A DNA stretch of 64,000 bases from contig LR746267.1 in NCBI GenBank assembly GCA_902729315.2, positions 6,202,424-6,266,423 of the forward strand, given 5' to 3'. Both the position numbers and the translations under genes were made by a program. Each line of letters starts with the position of its first letter. The first letter of the stretch is position 1. This stretch comes from Spirodela intermedia. Lineage: Eukaryota; Streptophyta; Magnoliopsida; Alismatales; Araceae. Below the pieces are notes generated by a model. That model did no database searches, had not been told where the DNA came from, and worked only from the letters and a program-made list of their open reading frames with translations. Shown piece after piece: positions 22,729-34,139 of the stretch.

Positions 22729-24504
22729 AATCTTCTTGATTCTAAATTCAATTTCAACTTTTTTTTTTCAGTATTCTTGAGTTTGGATATTTATAAGAAA
22801 TAGAGGACGGTAGTTAGAGGCGTCCCCTCCCAAAGGATGCCAAGCGGTCTCTTGGAGGGAGAAATGACTTCCTTAGGGGAGAAGGGGTACATGAGTGACA
22901 TGGCCTCTTCTCCTCCCTCTTCTTCCTCTTCGTGGGTCCACCTAAGGGAATGAACACTCATATTGATTCCATCACCTACAAGCCAGCCAAACACATAAGT
23001 GGGTTGGAAGCATAGTTGAGGGACTTACTGGCCAACCGAGCCCACATGCAGGTTGGAGGCACAGTCGAGTAGAGCCACCACGAGCCAAGGGCTTGGGTAG
23101 CTAAGGATGGGTTGGGGCATGTGTGTGCCACTCCCTTTCCACATCATTGGTGGCTAATTGGGTGTGGGACAAGGCGTGATCGTACACATGTGAGAGAGAG
23201 TATATTGATGGCAAAAAGAGATATTACTATATATGCATCTCAAATAATATGTAACAACTAATGTGAGAATAAATTGACTTCATTAGTTTAAGGCAAATTT
23301 TGTACATTTTTATATCTATAATGTCTCTAATTTATAAGAACTAAGTACCCCATGACCTTACTTCATAAGGGCATGCATATAATTAGTTAACTCTCTTTTA
23401 TGTAACCAAGTGACCAACAAGAATTTGAATCTTACTAGAGTTAAAATTCATATCTTTACTTTATTAAATCATGATCTTAACCCACAGTCGGTTAATACTT
23501 AAGTTGTCAAAATTACTTAATCATCAATAAAAATATTTTTAACTCAATTAGTAGAATATTGTTACACATTGTTAATAATTTTAGATAAAAAGATCATGAA
23601 TCTATTGAGAGAATTATCTTTAATTGATTAACAAATGAGCCATCTTTGAGAAGAGGACAATCTGTCAAAAAATAAGTCATCACCTTTTGAGAGCATATTA
23701 GATGTAATAAATAGTTTATTATTCTTGTTGCCCTAACTTAAAGATAAAACTTTTTAAAATACACTCTACTTTCATCTAACTTAGGTGACAATCATTAAAA
23801 AATCAAAAGTTGTTAGATTTTTATTTCACTAAGTGATAGTCACCAAAGATGATTTATCATCTTATTATTAATTTTTAGACTTCATAAGAAGATTTAAAGA
23901 TTGTCCACATATTTAAAAAAACTCATTGAGGTCGTGAACATCATATGATAATCATCCTAAACATAAAATTTTAACGATGTCAATTACAAAGATAGAACTC
24001 TATCTTCCTTATTTTAAATATACTTTTTATTCAAATTAGTAAGATTTTATGTGATTTAAATTTAAAAATCTTCTTCCTTCAATTAGATTCTTCTAATATT
24101 TACAAATCTTAATTTGATCAATTAAATTCTTTTAATCAATTACATAAGAATCACAAGGTAGAACTTTGTTTTTCCTAAATCACATTTGTAAGGGGACTAA
24201 CATCATCCTAATATCTACACCTAAACTTATCGTTTCAGTAAATTTTTAAATATATTTTATCTTCATCATTTAGTCTAAAAATTATAAAAAATTATATTCT
24301 TTGAAGAAAAATTAGAATATCTTGGAAAATATTATCTTACATCCTTGTGATCAATTTAGAGATTTTCTATTATTTTTGGAACCTTTTGGTGAATTATAAT
24401 TTAATTATTTATGCTTAAATATTTTTAAATTTTAAATATTAATATCTTTACATTTTATAAATTTAAATTTCTATGATTTATTAGAAAATAATTGGGTCAC
24501 ATCA

Positions 24505-25835
24505 ATGGCCCTCTATAGAAAAGATTCTATATTCCATAAAAATTGACAAGTCTCTCTCATCTCGATCTATTGTACAAAGTGTCTAGTTAGTCAATCCATA
24601 GTGTAGACTTTTTGTTTGACATCTAACAAATTGTTGATGCTTGTTGAGAGAGTTCTTATGCTAGTGGTAAACTCTCTACAGCTTAGGATATCTACAATAA
24701 TATTGATATGTCGATTTATATCGAACTAAGAAATCATATTTAACTAAAAAATTATGTCACTGTGTTTGTTTGGGGGTTAACTTCTTTTGAGAGTTGAAGT
24801 AAATAGTGGTGACATTGTTGGTGTAGAAGACAAAAGCATTGTCTAATAAATAGTGGTGTCATACTAATAAGTAATAAATTATTGTCATTTCCCTCTCATG
24901 GACTGAGTATCATTGTTCTATATTAATCAATTTCCCTCTTTGAAAATTAATAAAGTGACCACTCTACATGAGAATTATATCAGTAGTTACTTCCAAAATA
25001 TTAGTCTGTACCTCAAAGGCTTAAGCAAAAACAAATAGTTGCATGATTGATCCTTAATGACAACTATTCACAAATGGTTGAACACCTACTAGCACATTTT
25101 TTTCATGTCTACCTTTAGTCCATAAACAGCTCCGTGAGGAGCATAGCCATTTGTAGCCCCTAATAAATTCTCAATAATAGTTAATAAGTTCAAAACAAGA
25201 CCTCAGTTTGGATACTCACTAAGACATTAACCATTCATCAATTAGTGTCACTTTCTTCAGTCCATATAGTCCTACTTGTATCCTACCACGTGGTTGAGGA
25301 ATTTGACCTAATCAAGGGCAAAATCACATCCAATAAATTGAGGTAAAACTAATGTGCATGTAATATCTCATTTGTCTTAGGTGCATTAAGTGCTCTTACA
25401 TTGAGCAGTTGTACACCAAAATATCATATAAGTATAGTACATAAATTTATTCAAAAATAATTGAAATATACGATTCATTAGGGCACAAAATGTGGCCAGA
25501 GTATTTGTTAGTCTAAAAGGTATCATAATAAATTGGTAAGAGCTATGACGTGTGACACACATTGTCTTCTGATAATATTTTATTCATGTTACATAATTCG
25601 AATCATATAGGCCTTTTTAATTATCTTTTCGAAGCATAATGTGCTGAATCAAATATAAGATGTCATCATCATGATTTAATAAATTTTCATAAAATGGGTA
25701 TAGTTATGCTTAAATATATGAGTTATAAACTCATCATGTTATAAATGAGAAATATATTTTACTATGTGAGATATTAACTTATCCTATGCGAGATTAAGTA
25801 ATAGTATGTTTTTCTCTTCAAGTATCTCATGTGAA
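24505..25835 (-). pseudogene. Ty3/gypsy reverse transcriptase / RNase H remnant
   Basis: Minus-strand translation gives the RT stretch RLTNTLATFCALMNRIF (family GLTNAPATFQxLMNxxF) at about 25440-25530, followed by a degraded YxDD region (MYYTYMIFWC, catalytic aspartates lost). Toward the left it gives an RNase H segment ending in a NIIVDILSCRE-like sequence (family ANVVADALSRRE) near 24690-24720. Many stops are present. It is the upstream part of the same pol whose integrase lies left of LTR-1 copy B. Only its last bases recur at 46729-46808. Confidence 0.75.
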
Positions 25836-27143
25836 TTTTATTTGTTAATGTAGAAAATTAAGAGAGAGGAGATGGCATAGTGAGTCAAAATAGTTGGATG
25901 AAAGAGGTGGCATGACCAATTAAGTCAGCCACTCAATGAAAGAATGGCTAACTATTTTTAGAAGAACATGAATACCTTTCAACCATCCACATATTTAAGA
26001 AGGAAATTGACAAAGAAAGAAACCAATAAAGGAGGGAAAGGAAACCATCCCCTCCATTGCCTATATCTAGCCCTTCACATTTTTGTCCATAGGTATCTCA
26101 ATTTCCACTAAAAGAGTAGTGTTCATCTTAAAACATTTTTATCTTCTTAGAGATATTTATTCTCTCTCATTGTTCTCACTCCAAAAACATATCTTTAGTG
26201 TCCATCTATCTCCCTTTTCATCCCATGGAATATAGTGCAATTCTCCCCTTCTTTTCTATCTTCCAAAGACATGGTTGAAGAAATATCTCCCTTGGGATCT
26301 GACACATCTGGTGAGCACCATCATATGACGTTAAGTTTGCTCAAGCTATGACGAGTGATAGTTACCACATCAACATAGAGAATGACCCTAACAAGGATCA
26401 ATTGTTCTCACTTTCCTTGTGAATGTGTGTGTGACATCTTCACCAATGAAGGTTTCTCTACAGTTTTTACCTTTATTTCTATTCATTTTATATAGGTTGA
26501 AGATTGCAATTCAATCATTAAAATTTGGTGTATCTTGATATAGATTTTTAAGTCTTGAACTTGAAATCTTAAATCAAGGATTGTGTATGGGATAATTAAT
26601 CTCTTGATTTCTTTTCTAATTTTGATTTCTCTCCATATTTTCGTTGTGAAATACCTTCATCACGATTTTTAAAGTGAAACTAAGTATCTTCCTTTAATCA
26701 TCTCACCTTAACATTCATCCGTCTTAATTACATATTTACAAAAATTCATTCAAAATTCTAACTATCATTGTGATTGACGTAGATATTTACTAAGGATATC
26801 TCAATACATAAATTCCACACATGCATCAACTCTTTAAATTCAACACATGAATATCTTAAGGATATAACTCTTTAAATTATTTTGTTATTCATAAGATCAC
26901 TCTAGTATCGTTAATATATATTACAAATATTTCATAGGGATATTAAATTTTTGACATAAATCTTCATGAAATATATTAAATATTTCAGAAATATTCAGTA
27001 AAATATAGCAAACAAATTTAAACTTAAAGTATCAAAACAAAAGGCATCAACCTTACAAATGTAGAAAAGTATATATATGAACTACATCAAAACAAAACAA
27101 AATAGACAACTATTCAAAACAAAGGGAATATATATCTTCAACA
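25836..27143. other. Unassigned AT-rich DNA between retroelement remnants
   Basis: No coding signal was recognised. A CT-rich, promoter-like stretch with CATATTTAAG near 25990 and long runs of simple AT-rich sequence suggest remains of another LTR, but no ends could be defined. Confidence 0.35.
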
Positions 27144-27278
27144 AAACCTTTAGATTTGATTCTTATAGACTTATTTGGTCAAAGAAAAATTATTAAATTA
27201 GGAAGAAAATATTATAGTCTTATTATTATTTTTGATTATTCTAAATATATGCAAGTATTTATTGAGGCACTAACTTTG
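27144..27278 (+). pseudogene. Ty1/copia integrase fragment
   Basis: The open stretch reads KPLDLILIDLFGQ, then KLGRKYYSLIIIFDYSKYMQ, matching the start of the copia integrase core (family KPLELLHxDLFGP...GGxxYxxVIVDDYSRxTW), which carries the first catalytic aspartates. It is 45 codons long with no stop, then cut by the LTR that begins at about 27277. It is an isolated fragment of a truncated element, perhaps the one whose gag lies at 14.4-15.6 kb, though a link is not shown. Confidence 0.75.
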
Positions 27279-27738
27279 TCCCTTATCACATAGAAATAGG
27301 TCTCATAGAAGTAAATATCTATGCTAGGCAATCAACTAACAACAACTTAGAAAAAAGGTATGAGGTGGTTGGCCCCATTTCACTGAATAAGAATAGTCTA
27401 GCTCGGAAGTAATTAAGCCATTTAGGTTGAGACCAATGGCTCAAAGTAGAAGTAGTTGGCACAACAAGGAACAATAGAAAGTTTTTATAATTTCTTCAAA
27501 GTTCAAGAGTTGGTTATCTCAAATCAATCACCACTCCCCTATCTCTTTGAAAGAGTTCTTGTCAGACCTCTTTTGCTATCCTTATATTCCATAGAATTCT
27601 TTCTCTCCATCTCGTCTCCTAAGTTGTTATTAATTTTGTTGTAATATGGGCCCTCAAGTTTAATTCCAACAACTATCCATAGTCAGCTTCTAATTTTCCT
27701 TTGCATATCCCCTTTCTTTGGTACTAGGGTACCTATCA
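27277..27738 (+). mobile_element. Gypsy-type LTR (5' LTR of truncated element)
   Basis: About 460 bp, starting TGTCCCTTATCACATAG where the copia integrase fragment stops, and ending CCTATCA. It is followed after two bases by a tRNA-Met-type primer site and then gag, so it is read as a 5' LTR. No matching 3' LTR is visible in the window. Confidence 0.55.
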
Positions 27739-27740
27739 AT

Positions 27741-28400
27741 TTGGTATTAGAGTAAAAAATCTTCAATGGCTCCCAAACCAAATGATTTTGAAGTGGATCT
27801 CATCAAAAGGGAAGTTAAGGAATTCAAGTAATAGATTGTATTGGAGTAGGTTGAGCTCCATCAACAACTTGGGGGAATGACCCAAGTGGTCAAAAGCCTT
27901 CACACTGATGGATGGTGTTGTTCATATCACAAGCTGACAAAGAAAAAAATAGCCTTGAACCATTTGTGGAATGGGCTCCTAGAGAGTCTAGTTAGGGGCA
28001 AGCCAACCTAGACTTTGAAGACATAAGGGTATGTGATGACCCCTTAGGGCTCATTAACTTCCACCCACATGCTTCTCATTTGGAACATTCCTAAGTCAAT
28101 GACTAGATACATACACCAGAATAGTGGCATGGCTCAAGGCTAGAACTTCCAATGTTCATAGAGATTGATCTAGAGAGTTGGGTGTTACAGGCTGAGCTCT
28201 ACTTTGTGACCTACTTACTGTCAACACCCAAGAGATTGTCTATTGCCAGCCTTAGCCTTGACATATAGGCCCTCTTGTGGCTCCAATGGGCTAATTATAG
28301 ACTCCAATTTCATATTTAGAAATATCTGAAGGCCCACATTTAGGAATAATTCAATCCCAAATCAACGAACATCCTCTATCAACAATCCTAGAGCTCAAGT
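27741..28400 (+). pseudogene. Ty3/gypsy primer site and gag remnant
   Basis: TTGGTATTAGAGT at 27741-27753 is a two-base variant of the TTGGTATCAGAGC initiator-tRNA-Met primer site. An ATG at 27766 opens MAPKPNDFEVDLIKREVK, then the frame breaks. Further on, RLELPMFIEIDLESWVLQAE followed by LYF and ALLWLQWA matches the gypsy gag core (LxxPxFxGxDPxxWxxxAExYF ... AxxWxQ). It has stops and at least one frameshift, and gag homology fades after about 28330. Confidence 0.7.
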
Positions 28401-29068
28401 AACAACTCCAACTCATGACAAGGGTTACACCCACATATGTAGTGGTTGTTGTTAACTATGAGTTCATGTTGCATATTTCTTTTATGCACTATCTAACTCA
28501 TGTAATATATTTACAAGTGATACTACATCAAGAAATGTCACATTTTATCATGTCAATGTTAATGTCATATTTTATTGTGTTGACATTGTGTTGTGTTAAG
28601 TTGCATTATGCCAAATGGGCTTTGATGTTCACATGACCCTTGAAACTTGGTTTGTCATAGCAAGATTATTTGCCTAAATCACAATTGGTGGTGTATGAAC
28701 CTCTTTTACTCTACAAGTACTCTACTATACTGTGTATAGTTGTTCTTGTTAAACCTTTGATGTCCTTTTGTGCAATTGGTGGTGCCTTTTGTCCATGGCC
28801 TCACATGTGCTATGTCATGTTCATGTTGATGCATGTAAAACCACATGTATGATAATGTTTTGTGTTGACAACATCATTCTTTCAAGTGAATGATGTCACA
28901 CACTATTTCCCACATAACAAATCCTATGTGATTGTTAAAGAGTACATGTGGATTAGGTGTTTGATTTGCATAGGTTAATGTTAGGTTCCAAAGTCACATC
29001 TTCCACAAGACTTATCACTTGCATAAGTAGATGAGACAGATCATATTAATCACCTCATTTTCTTGATT
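28401..29068. other. Unassigned DNA, GT/CA-word rich
   Basis: No family was recognised. The sequence is rich in CATGT/TTGTG words reminiscent of 18.8-19.0 and 42.0-42.2 kb, but I could not align it convincingly. Open frames of 60-73 codons (28415 and 28670) look accidental. Confidence 0.35.
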
Positions 29069-30926
29069 TTTAATGTCTTCATTATCATGAGTTAATAATT
29101 AATTAATAGCATAGTATAAGTCTTAACTCATGATAAATAGACTTATATTTATGTTAAGTTATGAAAAGTGATTTTTAGTTAGTTAATGTGAATTTTTGAC
29201 TAATTATGTGATTTTGTGTGAATTTATATAATTTTTTATAATCATATTTTTAAAATAAATACTAAAAAATAAAATAAAATAAAAATATATATAAAAAAGG
29301 GTGGACTTGCTAGCCAACTAGGCCCATAAGTAGGTCAGAAGCACAGTCAAGTGAAGCCATGAGCAAGGGCTCACTCGGCTAAAGAACTATGGGGGGACAC
29401 ATGTGCGTCACTCCCCTTCCATGTCACTAGTAGCTAGTTTGGTGTGGGGTAAGGAATGGTTATACACACATGAGAGGGAGGCTTATTAATCACACGTTCT
29501 TGTGTTTCTGTACATCCATCTCAAAACTCAAACTAAATTTGCATCACAACTTCACTACAAATTTTTAATAATACTTAAAATAACCCCTTATTTATTAGAA
29601 GGAAATACCTCTATAATGTCACTTTATAAGGATATTTGAGTACATTTTTTACTCTCTCATGTAAGTGAATGACTAAAAAGTGTTTGAATCTCATCGAACA
29701 AAAACTCATATTTTATCTAATTAAATTATATTTTTTTATAAATTATATGTCAACAATTAAGCTGACAAAATTGATTAACCATCAATAAAAATGCTATTAA
29801 CTAAAATTATAAAATAATTCTAGATGAAAGATTAAAAATCTATTTAGTATATGATCTCTAATTGATTGATGAACAAGTTGTCGAGAAGAAGATAATCTGT
29901 TAAGAGACGAGTCATCACCTCTTGAGAGCATACCAAAGATAATAAAAAGCCTCCTCTTAATATACAAACTTGAAAATGAAGCTCCTTAAAACATGCCTTA
30001 CTTCCATCCAACTTATTTCTGTCAAGTGACAACCATTAAAGATCTACAAAGTCCTTTTCTACTCTATTAGGTGATACCTATTGGAGATAATTTATTAAGC
30101 CACCTCATTATTTTCTAGACTTCACAAGAAGATCTAGATATTTTCTATGTCATTCATATCTAAGAAGAGCCTTTGAGGCTATAAATATTGTACAATAGTC
30201 ACTCTTGAATGCTCAAGATTTTGACACATTGCCACTGTGACATTGTAACTTTGTTTTACCATTTTCAACTAGTTTAACTTTTATTATTCTTTTCTGAAAT
30301 TCGATAAGAGATCTAAAGAATATATAAGTCATCCATGTCCAAAGAGAGCCTTTGAGGCTATACACATCATTCAATAATTCTTCCAAAAAATAGAATTTTG
30401 ACAATTGCTCTCACAAGGCTAGAACTTTACTTTTCCTATTTTTAACTTAATTTCTACTTAATTTAGTGAGTTTTAGTGATTTCAAGTTTTGAAAATATGG
30501 TTTATTCAATTATAATTCTTCTAGTTTTTACATATTTTAATTTGACTAATTGATCCATCAATAATCACTTACATAAAAATGATTAGATGAAACTCTATTT
30601 CTGTTAGATTCACATTTGTTGGGCCATTGACATTATCATAATTTTGCACTCTAATTTATTTTTTCTTGATTTTTTTTATATTATATATTTATTATTTAGT
30701 CTATAAATCATAACAAATTATATTATTTGTAGAAAAATTTAAAATATTATCCAATATTATATTACATCCCTATGATCAACCTAAAACTTTTTTAGTATTG
30801 AACATTTTACCAAATTATAATTGATGTATTTTTTAAATTTTTTTAAAAAAACTTTAAAATTAAGATTATTTAGTTTTATAATTTTAAAATTTATGTGATT
30901 TATTATACAATAATTAGGTCGCATTA
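29069..30926 (+). mobile_element. LTR-1 copy I
   Basis: About 1.86 kb with both ends present: start near TTTTAATGTCTTCATTATC, end near TAGGTCGCATTA. It is longer than average because of an internal duplication of about 179 bp (AGATCTA at 30130 and 30309, each followed by a copy of the AAGAGCCTTTGAGGCTAT block). Copy G carries the same kind of duplication, suggesting a subfamily. CpG sites are almost all lost. No target duplication was recognised, so the exact ends are approximate. Confidence 0.7.
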
Positions 30927-31250
30927 ATCTCCATGTGGTCTAAGAGGTTCTTAATAACTTTATTTAGACAATGTTTATTTCTAGTGGGAATGTTTGCCCA
31001 AATCATATGTACTACCACGAGCAAACTTTTTTTTGACTTTGTACATGATATGCTATACCAATGTGTTATATTGTGCTAGTGCACAGCTCTCATATACTAT
31101 GCTTATAAAGTTCTATGTTTTATGGGTACCACTTGTGAACCTCACTTTGTCTTGGATGGTGCCATCCACCTGAGCCACACATGAACTTGACCTCATCTGA
31201 GTAACAAGGTCCAACATTTGGGACCTTATTCCTCTCTCTCTACAAGGGGG
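30927..31250. other. Unassigned spacer before a gypsy-like LTR
   Basis: No genes. It ends in CTACAAGGGGG, a purine run that could be the polypurine tract of the element whose LTR begins at 31251. Confidence 0.35.
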
Positions 31251-32560
31251 TGTAACAATTGGATCTAAATGTAGGGGAACGTCAACTGTTAGTTGTAAAA
31301 ATGTTCACATTAATTTCCTGGGATCATTCCAAGCTTATAGTAAAATCATTAGAGGTAGTAAGTTCTAAAAGTAGATATATCCAAAGAAAGTTTATCCACT
31401 TATCTAAGTTCTAGTGCTTGATATCTTCTATATAAATATTTTATTGAATTTATTGGATTGAATTAGTTTTGAATATATGGAAGGATAAATGAGTTAATTC
31501 ACCTCGAATAGAATCATAAAATTAAAAACTAAATCACCAATTGAAACATATGCTTTAAAGAGTGACTTAAGCATACTAGTGAGTGAAAAGAGTTAAATGG
31601 CTGATTTGGATGTGAAACTAATTCTTTAAGCGCTTGAAAGAGAATAAGGTTAAGAATTATGATCAAATTTCGGAAATATACATGTTTAATTTTGTAAAGT
31701 TTTATAATGTTTAGGTATATATTTTTCTGTGGTTAATCTTCCAGACACAACCCAGTGACGTTCACAGGTGCCCTGGTATGGCACAGGCTGATTAGGCCAG
31801 AAGGCTTGGCCCAGTATTATGAGACCATTGAGCCCTAAATGGCTCGATTTGTTAAGTGGGCTGTTTGGTCCAAAAACTAGACCCCGAATAAACGTGGGCC
31901 AATACGAGATGAAACTTTATGGGCCAATACACTGCAGGCCAAATCTAAAGTGTTGAGGCCCAAAAAAGAGTGCAACCCAAAGAGCGAAGAACTGTTGAGG
32001 CCATAATAAGAGCGTATCCCAAACAACAAAGAATTTTCGAGGCCCAAACAAGAGCGCGGCCGAAACATCAAGGGACGGTCCACCCAATTGAGCCAAGATA
32101 TATGAAGTAGCTTATTGGCCCTATTAAGTCAACATAAATCAAAGGAAAAAAAAGGGGTGGACGGTTTCACTATTTCTCCTCTTTCCCTCTACCTCATATG
32201 AGAGATGTTACTGTCGATTATCAAATATTTGGCTTCCTACTCATTGATGAGATCACTCAACAATCGAGCTTTCTTCCTACAAGAATGTTCAGCTAAGAGT
32301 CAGAGTTCAATGAGGTTTTCATGGGTTCTCTAGTACCCTAGCATCTTCTTCTATACCGTAAGTCAAATCAAGCATCAAGAAAAAAATGTGTTTATTGATC
32401 ACTAGATAACTTTAGGTTGGGATATATTGTGTCTGCAATAGATTAAGAGGTTACCAGAACCTAGATATTTAGGTTACAGCCATGTTGTGAAAGGTTACTG
32501 ATGCTTGAAAATCAGCCGTTTTGATGCGTATTGGATGGCGGGATGACCGAACCACTATAA
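31251..32560 (+). mobile_element. Gypsy (Tekay-like) LTR candidate
   Basis: It starts GGGTGTAACAATTGGATC after a purine run. The same start recurs at 33005 (GGGTGTCACAAAGGGATTC) with about 140 bp of alignable sequence (AATGTA-GG, GCTTAT-GTA, CATTA-AGG blocks). Its end is placed at the primer-like TTGGTGTCTTGCCC (32563-32576). It contains a 42-bp minisatellite. TGTCACA starts are characteristic of chromovirus LTRs; assignment to Tekay is inference. Confidence 0.5.
31952..32077 (-). repeat. 42-bp minisatellite x3 inside LTR
   Basis: Three units begin near 31952, 31994 and 32036, each holding GAGGCC(C/A) then AAGAGYG and CCCAAA-like blocks. The 42-bp period keeps a minus-strand frame open with a 14-residue repeat (LGLENSLLFG-type), which is not taken as a gene. 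Confidence 0.75.
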
Positions 32561-32769
32561 AATTGGTGTCTTGCCCAACTCTAAAACATCTACTAAATAC
32601 ATAACATCTAGACACATCAAATCCATTGTTATACATAGATTAAGACTAACTTCAGAATAATAGATTCAAATCCCCATCTCCTCTGCTCTTAGCCTAGCCT
32701 CAAAGAGACCAACAAATCTTAGAATACGTTCTATCACATGCTATTATTGAATGGTTGCTTGAGGTGAAT

Positions 32770-32805
32770 CCACACAACTTAAATATTTAAATTTAAGTTG
32801 TGTGG
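32770..32805. repeat. Perfect 15-bp inverted repeat (hairpin)
   Basis: CCACACAACTTAAAT at 32770-32784 is the exact reverse complement of ATTTAAGTTGTGTGG at 32791-32805, separated by ATTTAA. It lies in the short internal region between two gypsy-like LTR sequences. It could be a cruciform-prone element or the remains of a very small MITE. Confidence 0.9.
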
Positions 32806-33004
32806 GCCAGTTAGTTACTTCACATAAATGTCTCACTAAAAACACCATTCTCCATATGCATTCTATTTAAATATTTAGAAAACCAAGGAGAAATATATTA
32901 TGCAGAATGGTTTCCATTTATAGGGCTAAGATTGGTTTTAATAAAAAAAGTGATTAAAGGCCCAATAACTTCAAATAACGCCATAGGCTCCTTGTGACGA
33001 GGGG

Positions 33005-33243
33005 TGTCACAAAGGGATTCAAATGTAAAGGAAGTGCAGGCCACTAGCTGTAAAAACATTCTCATTAATTTCATAAGCTCATCCCAAGCTTATCATCGCA
33101 TCATTAAAGGCCGTAAAATCTACTAGTAGATCGGTCCAACCAATTTTACCAACTTCTGAACTAGATTATAAACCCTGATATTATATCAAGAATCTCAGTA
33201 TATTTTTAATTACATGCAACTGCTAAGTGGTGGCTGGGTCTAA
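33005..33243 (+). mobile_element. Second gypsy-like LTR start, truncated
   Basis: It is similar to 31251-31400 and preceded by GACGAGGGG, a possible polypurine tract. It is cut after about 240 bp exactly where the CYP706 duplication block starts (homology to 54792 onward). The LTR is therefore a boundary marker of the duplicated block. Confidence 0.5.
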
Positions 33244-34139
33244 TCCATTCATTGTTACCAACGCGGATGGGGCAAGAGATTGAAAATATAAAATTATTTG
33301 GGCCAAGTACCCACTTCCCATAACCATGCCCTGTGCAGACCAGCTCCATTTAGATTTCATACATACTGGTTCGCATTCACAAGGGCTAAGATTGAGCTTT
33401 AAGAAAGCACAGATAAAACGATTTAAAAGCCAATATCCTGAAATAATCGCGTAGGCCAGGCGTAGTGAGGGAAAGAACGGCGATGAAGAAAGTTCGGACG
33501 GCAGGTGTAGACTCTCCGTCAATCTGGCATGATTGTCCGGGCAGTCAGTAGGATTTGAATGCGCAAAGGACTGCAGAAGAGATCGGACGGCAGCTGGCGG
33601 TGGAGGAAAGCTTTGACTTTCCCTCATATATTTTGAAGGTATCTAAGTCAATTGTCCTGGTGGGCGATAAATATCAGTCCCAGCAAAACGAGTCGCAAAG
33701 GACAAGAGACGGTAATTGGGTGTATCGAAATTTTCGGAGGGGCTGATGGAGAGAAACAGAGAAAAGATGGGTTAACATCTGCCGTCATTGAATCTTGAAT
33801 TTCAGGAAGAAGGGCGGGGGGAAGGGCTTGGAACGACGAGGGGCGCCCTGTTCAAGAATAATAGAATGAAGTGGTACCATCTTCGCTTTAGAAAAGAGAT
33901 CCACGCGGTTAGTTTTTCTTCTCATTCGTGGGGTACGATCTCTATCCGAATTTGTTAATAATCTTGAGAAGGATTTCTCGGAAACAAGTAATTTCTCCAT
34001 ATTCTTTTCATATTTCGTTAAGCCTATATTTAATGCCCACCATTGTACGAAATGGCTTTAACATCGGAGGCAACAACGCTCTTATTTGGAATGCTACAGG
34101 TGGTAGTATCAGTTTTGACACAGAATCCGGAGGAAGCGC
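33244..34139. other. 3' flank of CYP706 gene 1, start of duplicated block
   Basis: The block matches 54795-55691 at about 98%. Small frames (33223-33627 minus, 33555-33746 plus) are conserved in both copies only because the whole block is. A 3.3-kb module begins at 33971 (GGATTTCTCGGAAACAAGTA) and recurs at 37285, 55523 and 58834, always about 165 bases before a CYP706 stop codon. Confidence 0.7.

Larger units (their letters stand above)
21453..22973. mobile_element. Secondary insertion within LTR-1 copy B
   Basis: Copy J reads GACCTACAGGCCGGCC continuously. Here the LTR is split after ACCTAC (21447-21452) and resumes after a second ACCTAC (22974-22979), so about 1.52 kb was inserted with a 6-bp duplication. 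The insert holds a GA microsatellite, a GC-rich block with proline/serine/arginine-rich frames on the minus strand (about 21769-22557), and a four-unit degenerate repeat. No terminal inverted repeat or TG...CA ends were found, so the class is unknown. Confidence 0.6.
21257..24504 (+). mobile_element. LTR-1 copy B, interrupted by a 1.5-kb insertion
   Basis: It starts TAATAAGTTTTCGTTATCATG (degenerate form of TGATAAGTCTTC) and ends GGGTCACATCA, collinear with the other LTR-1 copies once the insert 21453-22973 is removed. It splits a minus-strand gypsy pol between RNase H (right) and integrase core (left). LTR-1 copy J at 45050 occupies the same pol position, so the insertion predates the duplication of this pol segment. 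Most CpG sites have decayed to TpG/CpA. Confidence 0.75.
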
